Positions 18,988 through 27,735 of a stretch of DNA of 64,000 nucleotides are shown here, one piece after another. Within the stretch, counting starts at the first letter, position 1. Each line of letters starts with the position of its first letter. Source of the DNA: Polaribacter sp. ALD11 (GTDB lineage: Bacteria > Bacteroidota > Bacteroidia > Flavobacteriales > Flavobacteriaceae); NCBI RefSeq assembly GCF_002831685.1, contig NZ_CP025119.1, positions 1,337,001-1,401,000 of the forward strand, written 5' to 3'. The notes under the pieces are model-generated. The model was given only the letters and a program-made list of their open reading frames with translations, did no database searches and was not told the DNA's origin. The translations under genes were made by a program, and so were the position numbers.

Positions 18988-19097
18988 GCTGTTTAAATAT
19001 CTAATTACAATACTCTTAAACTGTTAAAAACAATCTAAAAAACGTACTATCAGCAAAATTCGTAATTCAAAAATTCGTAATTCGTAATTCTAAATTG

Positions 19098-19105
19098 TAC
19101 TTTTG
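19098..19105 (+). promoter_or_regulatory. -7 box of def
   Basis: TACTTTTG followed by CA matches TAnnTTTG and lies 28 nt before the def ATG at 19133. The preceding stretch contains a triplicated ATTCGTAATTC-like motif (about 19058-19090). Confidence 0.5.
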
Positions 19106-19132
19106 CACTCGTTTTTAAATAAATAAAAATAA

Positions 19133-19723
19133 ATGATTTTACCAATTGTTGCATACGGAGATCCTGTTTTAAGAAAAGTTGCTGTAGAAATAGATGCAAA
19201 TTATCCTGATTTAGAAAAATTGATTACCAATATGAAAGAGACCATGTACAATGCTTCTGGCGTTGGTTTGGCAGCTCCACAAATTGGAAAAGCAATTCGT
19301 TTATTTACAATTGATGCTTCGCCTTTTGCAGAAGATGAAGATTTATCTGAAAAAGATAGAGAAGTGTTAAAAACATTTAATAGAGTTTTTATAAACGCTA
19401 AAATTTTAGAAGAAGAAGGTGAAGAATGGGTTTTTAACGAAGGGTGTTTAAGTATTCCTGATGTTAGAGAAGATGTTGTTCGTCAACCTAAAATAACAAT
19501 CGAATATCAAGATGAAGACTTTAAAAAGCACACCGAAACTTTAGATGGTTTGGCTGCAAGAGTTTTTCAGCACGAGTATGATCATATTGAAGGAATTTTG
19601 TTTACAGACAAGCTTTCATCACTAAAAAAAAGAATCATTAAAAAGAAATTAGAAAATATTTCTAAAGGAAAAATTACCGCAGATTATAGAATGCGTTTTC
19701 CAAATCAAAAAAAAGGTAAATAG
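19133..19723 (+). CDS. def: Peptide deformylase
   Basis: A 196-residue Fe/Zn hydrolase that removes the N-formyl group from new proteins. All three motifs are intact: GVGLAAPQ (43-50), EGCLS (103-107, metal ligand C105) and HEYDH (147-151, H147, E148, H151). An insertion of about 15 residues (SPFAEDEDLSEKDREVLK) before the second motif is usual in Bacteroidota enzymes. It is followed at 28 bp by the DUF5606 gene, probably in one transcript. Confidence 0.95.
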   Translation: MILPIVAYGDPVLRKVAVEIDANYPDLEKLITNMKETMYNASGVGLAAPQIGKAIRLFTIDASPFAEDEDLSEKDREVLKTFNRVFINAKILEEEGEEWVFNEGCLSIPDVREDVVRQPKITIEYQDEDFKKHTETLDGLAARVFQHEYDHIEGILFTDKLSSLKKRIIKKKLENISKGKITADYRMRFPNQKKGK

Positions 19724-19751
19724 TCTTTTAAAGACACAAAAAACATATAAC

Positions 19752-20174
19752 ATGGAATTTAATAAAATTATAGCAGTTACCGGTAAAGCTGGTTTATACC
19801 AAGTAGTTTCTCAATCTAAAAACGCAATAATAGTTGCCTCTTTAGCAGATGATAAAAGAGTAGCAATTAACGCAACTCAAAATGTAAGTTTATTAGAAAA
19901 TATCGCTATTTACACCTACGAAGAAGATATTCCTCTATTGCAAGTTTTTAAAGCAATGTTTGAAAAAACAGAAGGTAAAGAAGCGATTTCTCATAAAGAA
20001 AGTGGTAAGAAATTAGAAGCATTTTTTGCAGAAGTTCTACCAGATTATGATGCTGAAAGAGTGTATACTTCTAATATTAAAAAAGTAATTCAGTGGTTTA
20101 ATTTATTAGTAAACGCTGGAATGGATTTTTCTAAAGTTGAAACTCCTACTGAGGGAAAAACAGAAAAAGAGTAA
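19752..20174 (+). CDS. DUF5606 protein
   Basis: A 140-residue conserved Bacteroidota protein of unknown function. The N-terminal half is beta-rich and SH3/KOW-like (IIAVTGKAGLYQVVSQSKNAIIVASL), followed by a helical half (AISHKESGKKLEAFFAEVLPDYDAERVYTSNIKKVIQWFNLL). It sits between def and mazG in the common flavobacterial order ruvX-def-DUF5606-mazG. The linkage with translation and nucleotide-hygiene genes is noted only as context. Confidence 0.85.
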   Translation: MEFNKIIAVTGKAGLYQVVSQSKNAIIVASLADDKRVAINATQNVSLLENIAIYTYEEDIPLLQVFKAMFEKTEGKEAISHKESGKKLEAFFAEVLPDYDAERVYTSNIKKVIQWFNLLVNAGMDFSKVETPTEGKTEKE

Positions 20175-20252
20175 TTAGTATTCAGTTTAAAGTCTCTGTT
20201 TTAAATGAACTCGTTTAAACTAAAACGCTGTGTAAATCTATTTTGAAGAAAA

Positions 20253-21032
20253 ATGAATTCTAGAAAAGAACAATTAGCTGCTTTTAACCGTTTGTTAGAC
20301 ATTATGGATGACCTTCGTGAGAAATGCCCTTGGGATAAAAAACAAACCTTAGAAAGTCTACGTCATTTAACAATTGAAGAAACGTACGAACTTGCTGATG
20401 CTATTCTAGACAACGATTTACCTGAAATACAAAAAGAATTAGGCGATGTGCTTTTGCACATCGTTTTTTATGCCAAAATTGGAAGCGAGAAAAAAGCGTT
20501 TGATATTGGTGACGTTGCAAATTCAATTTGTGATAAACTAATCAGCAGACATCCTCATATCTATGGCGATGTAGTTGTTAAAGATGAGGCAGAAGTAAAA
20601 CGCAATTGGGAACAATTAAAGCTAAAGGAAGGCAAAGAATCTGTTTTAGAAGGTGTTCCTAAAAGTTTACCCGCAGTTGTAAAAGCGAGTAGAATTCAAG
20701 AAAAAGTTGCTGGTGTTGGTTTCGATTGGGAAAAACCCGAACAAGTTTGGGAAAAAGTACAAGAAGAACTTACAGAACTAAACGAAGAAATTAAAGCTGG
20801 TCATATAGAAAATACCGAAAAAGAATTTGGAGATGTTTTATTTTCTATGATAAACTATGCTCGTTTTATTGGAGTAAATCCTGAAAATGCTTTAGAAAAA
20901 ACAAATAAGAAATTCATCAATCGCTTTCAGTATTTAGAAAAAGAAGCTAAAAAAGAAGGCAAAGATATTTCTGAAATGTCTTTAACTGAAATGGATGTCT
21001 ATTGGGAAAAATCGAAAGAGTTCTTTAAATAA
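20253..21032 (+). CDS. mazG: Nucleoside triphosphate pyrophosphohydrolase
   Basis: A 259-residue two-domain MazG. The first all-alpha domain has LREKCPWDKKQTLESLRHLTIEETYELADAI (EExxE metal motif) and ELGDVLLHIVFYAKIG; the second repeats the pattern with EELTELNEEIK and EFGDVLFSMINYARF. It hydrolyses NTPs to NMP and pyrophosphate, a housecleaning role that also influences ppGpp-linked responses in E. coli. Length and motifs fit the full bacterial form. Confidence 0.94.
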   Translation: MNSRKEQLAAFNRLLDIMDDLREKCPWDKKQTLESLRHLTIEETYELADAILDNDLPEIQKELGDVLLHIVFYAKIGSEKKAFDIGDVANSICDKLISRHPHIYGDVVVKDEAEVKRNWEQLKLKEGKESVLEGVPKSLPAVVKASRIQEKVAGVGFDWEKPEQVWEKVQEELTELNEEIKAGHIENTEKEFGDVLFSMINYARFIGVNPENALEKTNKKFINRFQYLEKEAKKEGKDISEMSLTEMDVYWEKSKEFFK

Positions 21033-21207
21033 TTCTGAACCATTGTCTCCTTTTTATATTTGTATTTTAAACGATACTTCTTCCTTCTAAAAAATAACTC
21101 CACTTTTAAAATAGTCGATTAATTAGAAACCCTCATTAATAATCGAACAACAATCATGTCTATTCAATTTAAGTCTTCTATATTGCATTCATAAATTATA
21201 TATCGAT

Positions 21208-21432
21208 ATGAAATTAAACTTATTATCTTGTGATACTCAAAGACCCGATAAAAGAGCAATTGCCAGGTCTATTGCAGAAATTTCATTACACATAAATGAT
21301 TCTTTGTCCAATGAGCTTACAGAAATACTATTAGAGGGTGATGCCGTAGACATCGAGGTAGAAGATAAAAACGCGGGTTCTGCTTTAAGAACTTTACGAA
21401 AATTAAGTATTGACTACGAAATTATAGAATAA
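21208..21432 (+). CDS. Small hypothetical protein, 74 aa
   Basis: An acidic 74-residue protein, MKLNLLSCDTQRPDKRAIA at the start, ending SALRTLRKLSIDYEIIE. The order looks like beta-alpha-alpha-beta-alpha-beta, compatible with a small ACT-like or L7/L12-C-like fold, but I recognise no family. The codon usage and length of the frame look real. It stands alone between mazG and the antiporter gene. Function is unknown. Confidence 0.6.
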   Translation: MKLNLLSCDTQRPDKRAIARSIAEISLHINDSLSNELTEILLEGDAVDIEVEDKNAGSALRTLRKLSIDYEIIE

Positions 21433-21768
21433 TTAGGAACCTCTTTTTATAATTTACGGTACTTTTCTTTAAGACGATTCTCAATTAACTTTTGTCTTTA
21501 TTGTAAAACACAGTGCAACAAAACAAAATTTATCACTAAAAGGTAGATTCTCTTAAATTTCTTATCAAAAAAGAGAATTTGACCAACTTCTTATTTACAT
21601 AAAACAACTTCTTTTATTAGTTCTTTTGCTAAAACATCAAACAAATTTAATAAAACACAGCATAAATTCAAAAAATAGGCATTATTAAAATGGAAACAAT
21701 AGTACTTTATTAACGACTTTTAAAATGCGTAGTACTACCTTTGTGTGCTTCGATTTTAAAGAAAACAA
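21433..21768. other. Intergenic gap upstream of the antiporter
   Basis: This 336-bp stretch has no coding frame I can support. It holds an 8-bp inverted repeat (ATTCTCTT at 21547, AAGAGAAT at 21571) that may end the small gene's transcript, and a -7 box TACCTTTG at 21736-21743 for the antiporter gene. Confidence 0.5.
21736..21743 (+). promoter_or_regulatory. -7 box of the antiporter gene
   Basis: TACCTTTG followed by TG matches TAnnTTTG, 25 nt before the ATG at 21769. Confidence 0.5.
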
Positions 21769-23232
21769 ATGAATTTAACTATTGAAAATATATTATTAAT
21801 TGGCTCTTTATTACTTCTTGTAAGTATTTTTGCTGGTAAAACTTCTTATAAATTCGGTGTTCCTACTTTATTACTCTTTTTGGGTATTGGAATGCTGGCG
21901 GGCTCTGATGGAATTGGAGGTATTCGTTTTAATAATCCTAAACTTGCTCAGTTTATTGGTATTGTATCCTTAAATTTTATCTTATTTTCTGGCGGACTTG
22001 ATACCAACTGGACAGCAGTGAAACCAATTATTAAAGAAGGTATTCTATTATCTACATTAGGTGTTTTAATTACAGCTGTTTCCCTTGGTACTTTTGTGTG
22101 GTTTGTTACAGATTTTACCATTTACGAGAGTTTGCTTTTAGGCTCTATAGTTTCCTCAACAGATGCAGCTGCTGTATTTTCTATTCTGAGAGCTAAAAGT
22201 CTTGCACTAAAAACTAATTTAAGACCAACTTTAGAACTAGAAAGCGGAAGTAACGATCCGATGGCATATGTATTAACGATTGCTTTTTTAACGCTCGTAA
22301 TAAATCAAGACAAAAGCTTCTTATCTATCATTCCTTTTTTCCTACAACAAATGATTTTAGGAGGTGTTGCAGGTATTGCTTTTGGAATCACTAGTAAATA
22401 TATTATTAATAAAATAAAACTTGACTTTGAAGGGTTGTATCCTGTTTTAGTGATTGCACTAATGTTCATTACATTTTCTGCAACGAACTTTGTAGGGGGT
22501 AATGGATTTCTAGCCATTTACATTTGTGCCGTTTATTTAGGAAATCAAAATTTGATTCATAAAAAAACCATTTTAAAAATGTTTGATGGTTTGGCGTGGC
22601 TTATGCAAATTGTACTATTCCTTACCCTAGGTTTACTTGTTTTTCCTTCTCAAATTATTCCATATATGGGAATTGGGCTACTTATTTCTATCTTCTTAAT
22701 ATTAATTGCAAGACCTATAGGCGTATTTATAAGTCTTATTTTCTTTAAAATGAAGCTAAAAAGAAGGTTTTATATTTCTTGGGTTGGTTTGCGTGGTGCG
22801 GTTCCGATTGTGTTTGCTACGTACCCTCTTTTAGCAGGAATAGACAAAGCAAATATGATTTTTAATATTGTCTTTTTCATTTCAGTTACATCCATATTAA
22901 TTCAAGGAACCACGCTTTCTATTATTGCAAAATGGTTAAACGTTGGGTTACCGGAAACTCAAAAAGAGTTAACCCCAACTGATTTGCTTATGGCAGAAAA
23001 TCCGAAGGCAGAAATGAAAGAGCTCTTAATTACCTTAGATTGCTATGCGGTAGGTAAAAAAATTGTTGAATTAGGCTTTCCTAAAAATGCAATAATAGCC
23101 ATGATTAAAAGAGATGAAACTTATATAATACCAAACGGTTTAACAAAAATAGAAACACAGGATACTTTAATAGTGCTTGCAGATAGACCCGAAGCTTTTG
23201 ATGAAGTCTACAAAACACTTAAAAACAAATAA
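21769..23232 (+). CDS. K+/H+ antiporter, CPA1 family, NhaP2/CvrA type
   Basis: A 487-residue inner-membrane protein. About 12-13 helices fill residues 5-385, with the CPA-type segments FGVPTLLLFLGIGMLAGSDG, SIVSSTDAAAVFSIL and ELESGSNDPMAYVLT. A cytosolic TrkA-C-like domain follows (about 405-485: LDCYAVGKKIVELGFPKNAIIAMIKRDETYIIPNG). This layout matches NhaP2/CvrA potassium/proton antiporters, where the C-terminal domain senses a ligand. Ion selectivity is inferred from the family. Confidence 0.9.
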   Translation: MNLTIENILLIGSLLLLVSIFAGKTSYKFGVPTLLLFLGIGMLAGSDGIGGIRFNNPKLAQFIGIVSLNFILFSGGLDTNWTAVKPIIKEGILLSTLGVLITAVSLGTFVWFVTDFTIYESLLLGSIVSSTDAAAVFSILRAKSLALKTNLRPTLELESGSNDPMAYVLTIAFLTLVINQDKSFLSIIPFFLQQMILGGVAGIAFGITSKYIINKIKLDFEGLYPVLVIALMFITFSATNFVGGNGFLAIYICAVYLGNQNLIHKKTILKMFDGLAWLMQIVLFLTLGLLVFPSQIIPYMGIGLLISIFLILIARPIGVFISLIFFKMKLKRRFYISWVGLRGAVPIVFATYPLLAGIDKANMIFNIVFFISVTSILIQGTTLSIIAKWLNVGLPETQKELTPTDLLMAENPKAEMKELLITLDCYAVGKKIVELGFPKNAIIAMIKRDETYIIPNGLTKIETQDTLIVLADRPEAFDEVYKTLKNK

Positions 23233-23393
23233 GAAAGAATCCTGTTTTTTACTTATTGATTGATCTATTCTTTTAATTTTCTATTTATTATTTCCAAAGG
23301 AAGAGAATCTATATTTTAAAAATTAATAAAAATGGGGTCATATTTTGTCGAAATTCAATAAAATATGAATCTATTTTTTGTATTAGATAAATT

Positions 23394-23425
23394 TACTAAA
23401 AATAAGTTTAATCTTATTTTTAGTA
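23394..23425. terminator. Bidirectional terminator
   Basis: Arms of 13 bp (23394-23406 with CTAAAAATAAG, and 23413-23425) enclose a 6-nt loop TTTAAT. It lies between the converging antiporter and nucleotidyltransferase genes. Confidence 0.65.
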
Positions 23426-23530
23426 CTTGGTTAAGCTCTTCTCTTTTTTTGCTACAAACTAGCAACTTTCGACTTCGCTCAAGAGATACTCTTAATAGGA
23501 TATAGCTTTTTGTATTTACTTATAACTCTT

Positions 23531-24325
23531 TTATAAATTAATTGCATAAGCAACTTCTTTTGAAGATTCTAAAGGAAACAATTTTTCTGCTTCGGCTAAA
23601 TCGTGTATCGTATCTATTTCATACCAAGGTTTCTCGTCAAAAGAAACAGCCGTTAAGAATAAACTTTTCTCTTCTACCAGTTTAGAAAAAACAATTTCAT
23701 AGTAACTATTTACACTACCTTCTGAAATATATTGATTTAATTTTTTACAAATTTTTCTCCAAGATGAAAGTGAAAAACTATAAATGTTTACAGTTTTGAA
23801 GCGAATATCTGTATAAATATCTGTGGTTCCTGGCTGAAACTGAGTCACTAAATTATCTTTATTAACTGCTACTGTGGTTCCATTTAGCCAAGGCTGCATC
23901 TTCGCAACTGCCATTCTATCTGGATACATCATTTGATTTAGCAGAGAATTTTCTAAAACCAAATCGCTTTCTAAAAGCACAAAAGGCTCATTTATAATGT
24001 TTCGAGCCATCCATAATGAATAGATATTATTGGTGGTTTTATAAAATGGGTTATGTATATATTCGATACTTAAATCTTCTGTTTGTTTTCCAAGGTACTC
24101 TATAATACATTCTTCTTTATAACCTGTTACAATTACAAGGCGTTTAAAGCCTTCTTTTTTCAAATTAGCGACAAGGCGTTCTAAAATTGATTTTTCACTT
24201 ACCAGCGTTAAACATTTAGGAGCATCTTTAGTTATTGGAAAAAGACGACTACCGGTTCCTGCTGCCAGTAATAATGCAGTTGATATACGACTGTCACTAT
24301 CATAATTTGCTGTATTAATATTCAT
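23531..24325 (-). CDS. LicC-like NTP transferase
   Basis: A 264-residue GT-A-like nucleotidyltransferase. The start LLLAAGTGSRLFPITKDAPKCL (18-39) is the nucleotide loop GxGxRLxPxTxxxPK, and LLESDLVLENSL carries the metal aspartate. Closest in pattern to the choline/aminoethylphosphonate cytidylyltransferase group (LicC, PntC), seen in NNIYSLWMARNII and the end DEKPWYEIDTIHDLAEAEKLF. It would activate a small phosphorylated head group with CTP, but no kinase or transferase partner is adjacent. The start with a 14-residue leader is plausible; a later start is not excluded. Confidence 0.75.
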   Translation of the reverse strand: MNINTANYDSDSRISTALLLAAGTGSRLFPITKDAPKCLTLVSEKSILERLVANLKKEGFKRLVIVTGYKEECIIEYLGKQTEDLSIEYIHNPFYKTTNNIYSLWMARNIINEPFVLLESDLVLENSLLNQMMYPDRMAVAKMQPWLNGTTVAVNKDNLVTQFQPGTTDIYTDIRFKTVNIYSFSLSSWRKICKKLNQYISEGSVNSYYEIVFSKLVEEKSLFLTAVSFDEKPWYEIDTIHDLAEAEKLFPLESSKEVAYAINL

Positions 24326-24653
24326 GTATTATTGATTTGCTGCCATCAAAAAAAAATAAAAATGCTATAAGAAAAATAAGCTTCCTAAATTTAATGCTTT
24401 TAATGTATTGGCTTATTTGTTGAAGGGTTAGTTATTAAAGATGAAGTTTGTGTATGTATTGATATAAATAAGTGTGCAAAGTTACTATCATAACATAGAA
24501 ATAACTACTATTATTTAGAATAATTAGTACTTAAAAAATAAGAGAAAAAGAACAAAAATTAGGTTTTGCTGTCGAATAAATTCTCATTAAACTCTAGATT
24601 ATACCTCACTGATTACTAACAACTAACCGAATAAAAACGAAATATATAGACTC

Positions 24654-24852
24654 TTATAAAAACGCCTTCTGAAGTTTAAGATCAGGAAACTTCTTAGCAT
24701 CATTATTTTTTATGATAGATAATCGGTAGTTTTCATCATAAAAAAAAGATTCTTCTTCGTTCTCTTGCTGAATTACAGTAGGAATGCAAATTGTTTTATG
24801 TCTAATAAATTTAGACTTCTCGAACTTCTGCCGTTTTTTATAATCTTTTCAT
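24654..24852 (-). pseudogene. Possible broken small gene upstream of a terminator
   Basis: On the minus strand a 65-codon open frame (24654-24848) reads from KDYKKRQKFEKSKF through NEEESFFYDENYRLS to KLQKAFL and stop, but has no start codon. An ATG at 24852-24850 is one base out of frame: ATGAAAAGAT would need to lose one A. The simplest reading is a small gene broken by one base in an A-run, or a C-terminal remnant. The 589-bp gap 24326-24914 holds nothing else coding that I can support. Confidence 0.3.
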
Positions 24853-24883
24853 TGTAGGCTCGAGTAGATTTAGAAAGCCATAA

Positions 24884-24910
24884 AAAAAGCCTCCAAATTG
24901 GAGGCTTTTT
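24884..24910. terminator. Terminator of lon
   Basis: AAAAAGCCTCCAA (24884-24896) pairs with TTGGAGGCTTTTT (24898-24910), just after the lon stop on the minus strand, with T-runs on both sides. Confidence 0.85.
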
Positions 24911-24914
24911 AAAA

Positions 24915-27368
24915 TTACACTAATTTCTTAGCATTTTGAACTTTTTGCTTTGTGAGCGCCAATTCTATTACTTGTTTCATGTCTGTAACATAATGAAAAG
25001 TCATGCCTTTTAAGTAGCTTTCTTTTATTTCTAAAATGTCTTTTCTATTGTCTTCACACAAAATTATTTCCTTAATATTTGCTCTTTTTGCAGCTAATAT
25101 TTTTTCTTTAATTCCTCCAACAGGCAACACTTTTCCACGCAAAGTAATTTCACCAGTCATGGCTAATTTATTTTTGACTCTACGTTGTGTGTAAGAAGAA
25201 ACCAAAGAGGTTAACATCGTTATACCGGCACTTGGCCCATCTTTTGGTGTTGCTCCTTCTGGTACGTGAATATGTACATTGTATTTCTCTAAAATTTCTG
25301 GTTTAATTCCAAATTCTTCAGCATTCGATTTTATGTATTGCAAAGCAATTGTTGCAGACTCTTTCATTACCGTTCCTAAATTACCGGTAATAGAAAGTGT
25401 TCCTTTTCCTTTCGATAAAATAGATTCTATAAATAAGATATCTCCACCCACTTGTGTCCAAGCCAAACCTGTAACCACACCAGCAACATCATTATTTTCG
25501 AACTTCCCTCTGTTTCTTGGTGTTCCTAAAATTTCTTCAATTTTTTCTGATGACAAAGTAATCTCATATTCCTCTTCTAAAGCGATAGATTTTGCTGCAA
25601 ATCGAACCACTTTTGCGATTTTCTTTTCCAAACCACGCACTCCAGATTCACGTGTATAACCTTCTACAATTTGCTCTAATTGTTTTTTACCTAACTTTAT
25701 ATCTTTGGTTGTTAAACCATGTTCTTTTAATTGTTTTGGTAATAAGTGTCTCTTAGCAATTTCTACTTTTTCTTCAATAGTATAACCAGTTACATTTATA
25801 ATTTCCATTCTATCGCGCAAAGCCCAAGGAATTTCACCTAAATTATTTGCTGTTGCGATAAAAAGTACTTTAGATAAATCGTACCCAACTTCTAAATAAT
25901 TGTCATAAAAAGCTTCATTTTGTTCAGGATCTAAAACCTCTAACATTGCCGAAGAAGGATCTCCTTGATGACTATTACTTAACTTATCTATTTCATCTAA
26001 AACAAAAACCGGATTTGAAGTTCCTGCTTTTTTCAAATTCTGAATTAAACGCCCTGGCATTGCACCAATGTACGTTTTTCTGTGTCCTCTAATTTCTGCT
26101 TCATCGCGCAAACCACCTAAAGACATTCTAACATATTTACGCCCTAAAGCTTCTGCTACAGATTTCCCTAAAGAAGTTTTACCAACTCCTGGAGGTCCGT
26201 ATAAACAGATAATTGGCGATTTCATATCTCCTCTTAACTTTAAAACAGCTAAATGTTCTATAATTCTTTCTTTCACTTCCTCTAAACCAAAATGATCTCT
26301 ATCTAAAACCTTTGTTGCATGTTTTAAATCGAATTTATCTTCAGAATAAATTCCCCAAGGTAATTCTAACAACAACTCTAAATAACTTCTCTGAACACCA
26401 TATTCTGCAGCTTGCGGATTCATTCTTTTTAAACGGTTCAGCTCTTTTTCAAAAGTGTTACCAACTTCTTTACTCCATTTTTTAGTTTTTGCTTGCGCAC
26501 GCATTTCCTCTAACTCCTCGTCATTAGAAACTCCACCCAATTCGTCTTGAATGGTTTTTAACTGTTGGTGTAAATAATATTCACGTTGTTGTTGGTCTAA
26601 ATCTTCTCTTGTTTTAGACTGAATATCATTACGCAATTGTAATTTCTGAAGCTCTTTGTTTAGGTTTTTCAAGGCTAATAAAGCACGTTCTTTTAGATTG
26701 TCTTTCTCTAAAATCACTTGTTTTTGAGCAACGGTTAAATCCATATTTGATGAAATGAAATTCACTAAAAAAGAATTTGATTTTATATTCTTAATTGCAA
26801 AAGAAGCTTCTGAAGGCAACATTGGGTTTTCCTTTATTACTTCTAAAGCTTGCTCTTTAATAGAGTCTATAATTGCTTCAAACTCTTTTTCATCATCCAC
26901 TTCTCTATCTTCAACAGCTTCTTTTACAGTTGCTTTTAAATAAGGTTTATCTTGAACAATTGCATCAATTTCAAAACGTTTTTTACCCTGAATGATAACG
27001 GTTGTATTTCCATCAGGCATTTTTAAAACACGTAAAATTTGTGCAACAACACCTGTTGTATGAATATCTTTTAAACCAGGCTCTTCTTCATCTTCATTTT
27101 TCTGTGCAACAACACCAATTACTTTATCACCTTTGTTTGCATCTTTTATTAACTGAATAGATGCATCTCTACCAGCAGTAATAGGAATTACAACTCCTGG
27201 AAATAAAACGGTATTTCTAAGTGGTAAAATTGGTAATATTTCTGGTACACTTTCTTTATTTATAATTTCTTCGTCTTCCGGTGTCATCAAAGGGATTAAC
27301 TCAGAATCTTCGTTTAACATACTGTGAAGCGACATGTTGTCTAATCTCATTACTTTTGGTTTACTCAT
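24915..27368 (-). CDS. lon: Lon ATP-dependent protease
   Basis: An 817-residue Lon A protease. The N-terminal substrate domain begins near [19 protein letters not shown] (45-63), followed by a coiled-coil region (about 240-320), the AAA+ domain with Walker [10 protein letters not shown] (391-399) and [10 protein letters not shown], and the protease domain with the catalytic dyad S713 (PKDGPSAG) and K756 (GGIKEK). It degrades damaged and regulatory proteins in the cytoplasm. The extra N-terminal leader of about 40 acidic residues is usual in Bacteroidota. Monocistronic with its own terminator. Confidence 0.96.
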   Translation of the reverse strand: MSKPKVMRLDNMSLHSMLNEDSELIPLMTPEDEEIINKESVPEILPILPLRNTVLFPGVVIPITAGRDASIQLIKDANKGDKVIGVVAQKNEDEEEPGLKDIHTTGVVAQILRVLKMPDGNTTVIIQGKKRFEIDAIVQDKPYLKATVKEAVEDREVDDEKEFEAIIDSIKEQALEVIKENPMLPSEASFAIKNIKSNSFLVNFISSNMDLTVAQKQVILEKDNLKERALLALKNLNKELQKLQLRNDIQSKTREDLDQQQREYYLHQQLKTIQDELGGVSNDEELEEMRAQAKTKKWSKEVGNTFEKELNRLKRMNPQAAEYGVQRSYLELLLELPWGIYSEDKFDLKHATKVLDRDHFGLEEVKERIIEHLAVLKLRGDMKSPIICLYGPPGVGKTSLGKSVAEALGRKYVRMSLGGLRDEAEIRGHRKTYIGAMPGRLIQNLKKAGTSNPVFVLDEIDKLSNSHQGDPSSAMLEVLDPEQNEAFYDNYLEVGYDLSKVLFIATANNLGEIPWALRDRMEIINVTGYTIEEKVEIAKRHLLPKQLKEHGLTTKDIKLGKKQLEQIVEGYTRESGVRGLEKKIAKVVRFAAKSIALEEEYEITLSSEKIEEILGTPRNRGKFENNDVAGVVTGLAWTQVGGDILFIESILSKGKGTLSITGNLGTVMKESATIALQYIKSNAEEFGIKPEILEKYNVHIHVPEGATPKDGPSAGITMLTSLVSSYTQRRVKNKLAMTGEITLRGKVLPVGGIKEKILAAKRANIKEIILCEDNRKDILEIKESYLKGMTFHYVTDMKQVIELALTKQKVQNAKKLV

Positions 27369-27735
27369 CTTCTATATATCTGTCATACTGACATTGAACT
27401 TTAAAATTGAAAGATTCAACACCTGTGTTATATTTATTAAATAACTGAAAATCAAATCTTTAAAATTAAAATCAATTGACTTTCTACTTATAAAAATCAA
27501 TTGTTGTGCCAAAATATTTTATTGGCAAATAAGGTTTTTGAAATATTCTAAATACTAAGATTATTCTTTTAATCTTATCTTTTTTTAACTGAATCTATGG
27601 AATTAATTTAGTTTTATAAAGAAACCGATATTATAGCATCGGTTTCTTTTATTAAAAAGCTACTGAAGTCTTCTGTTTCGAAAGTATGCTCACTTGTTTT
27701 AATCTTAAAATCGAAAGTATCTTCTTCTACATTAT
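27369..27735. other. Gap between the symporter gene and lon
   Basis: This 367-bp gap holds a terminator (27618-27649) and the lon upstream region, with an 8-bp element TTGCCAAT/ATTGGCAA-like around 27505-27530. On the minus strand a 43-codon open frame follows the symporter stop (NNVEEDTFDFKIKTSEHTFE onward, ending within the terminator stem) but has no start codon, so I do not call it a gene. Confidence 0.4.
27618..27649. terminator. Terminator of the symporter operon
   Basis: AAAGAAACCGAT (27618-27629) pairs with ATCGGTTTCTTT (27638-27649) around an 8-nt loop, about 90 nt after the symporter stop on the minus strand. Confidence 0.8.

Noticed and set aside
19058..19092. Triplicate ATTCGTAATTC-like motif before def
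   Set aside because: Degenerate, very short and typical of AT-rich intergenic drift; reported only in the def promoter note.
27610..27735. Minus-strand 43-codon open frame after the symporter gene
   Set aside because: It has no start codon and ends inside the terminator stem. The coding look may be chance or an ancient remnant.
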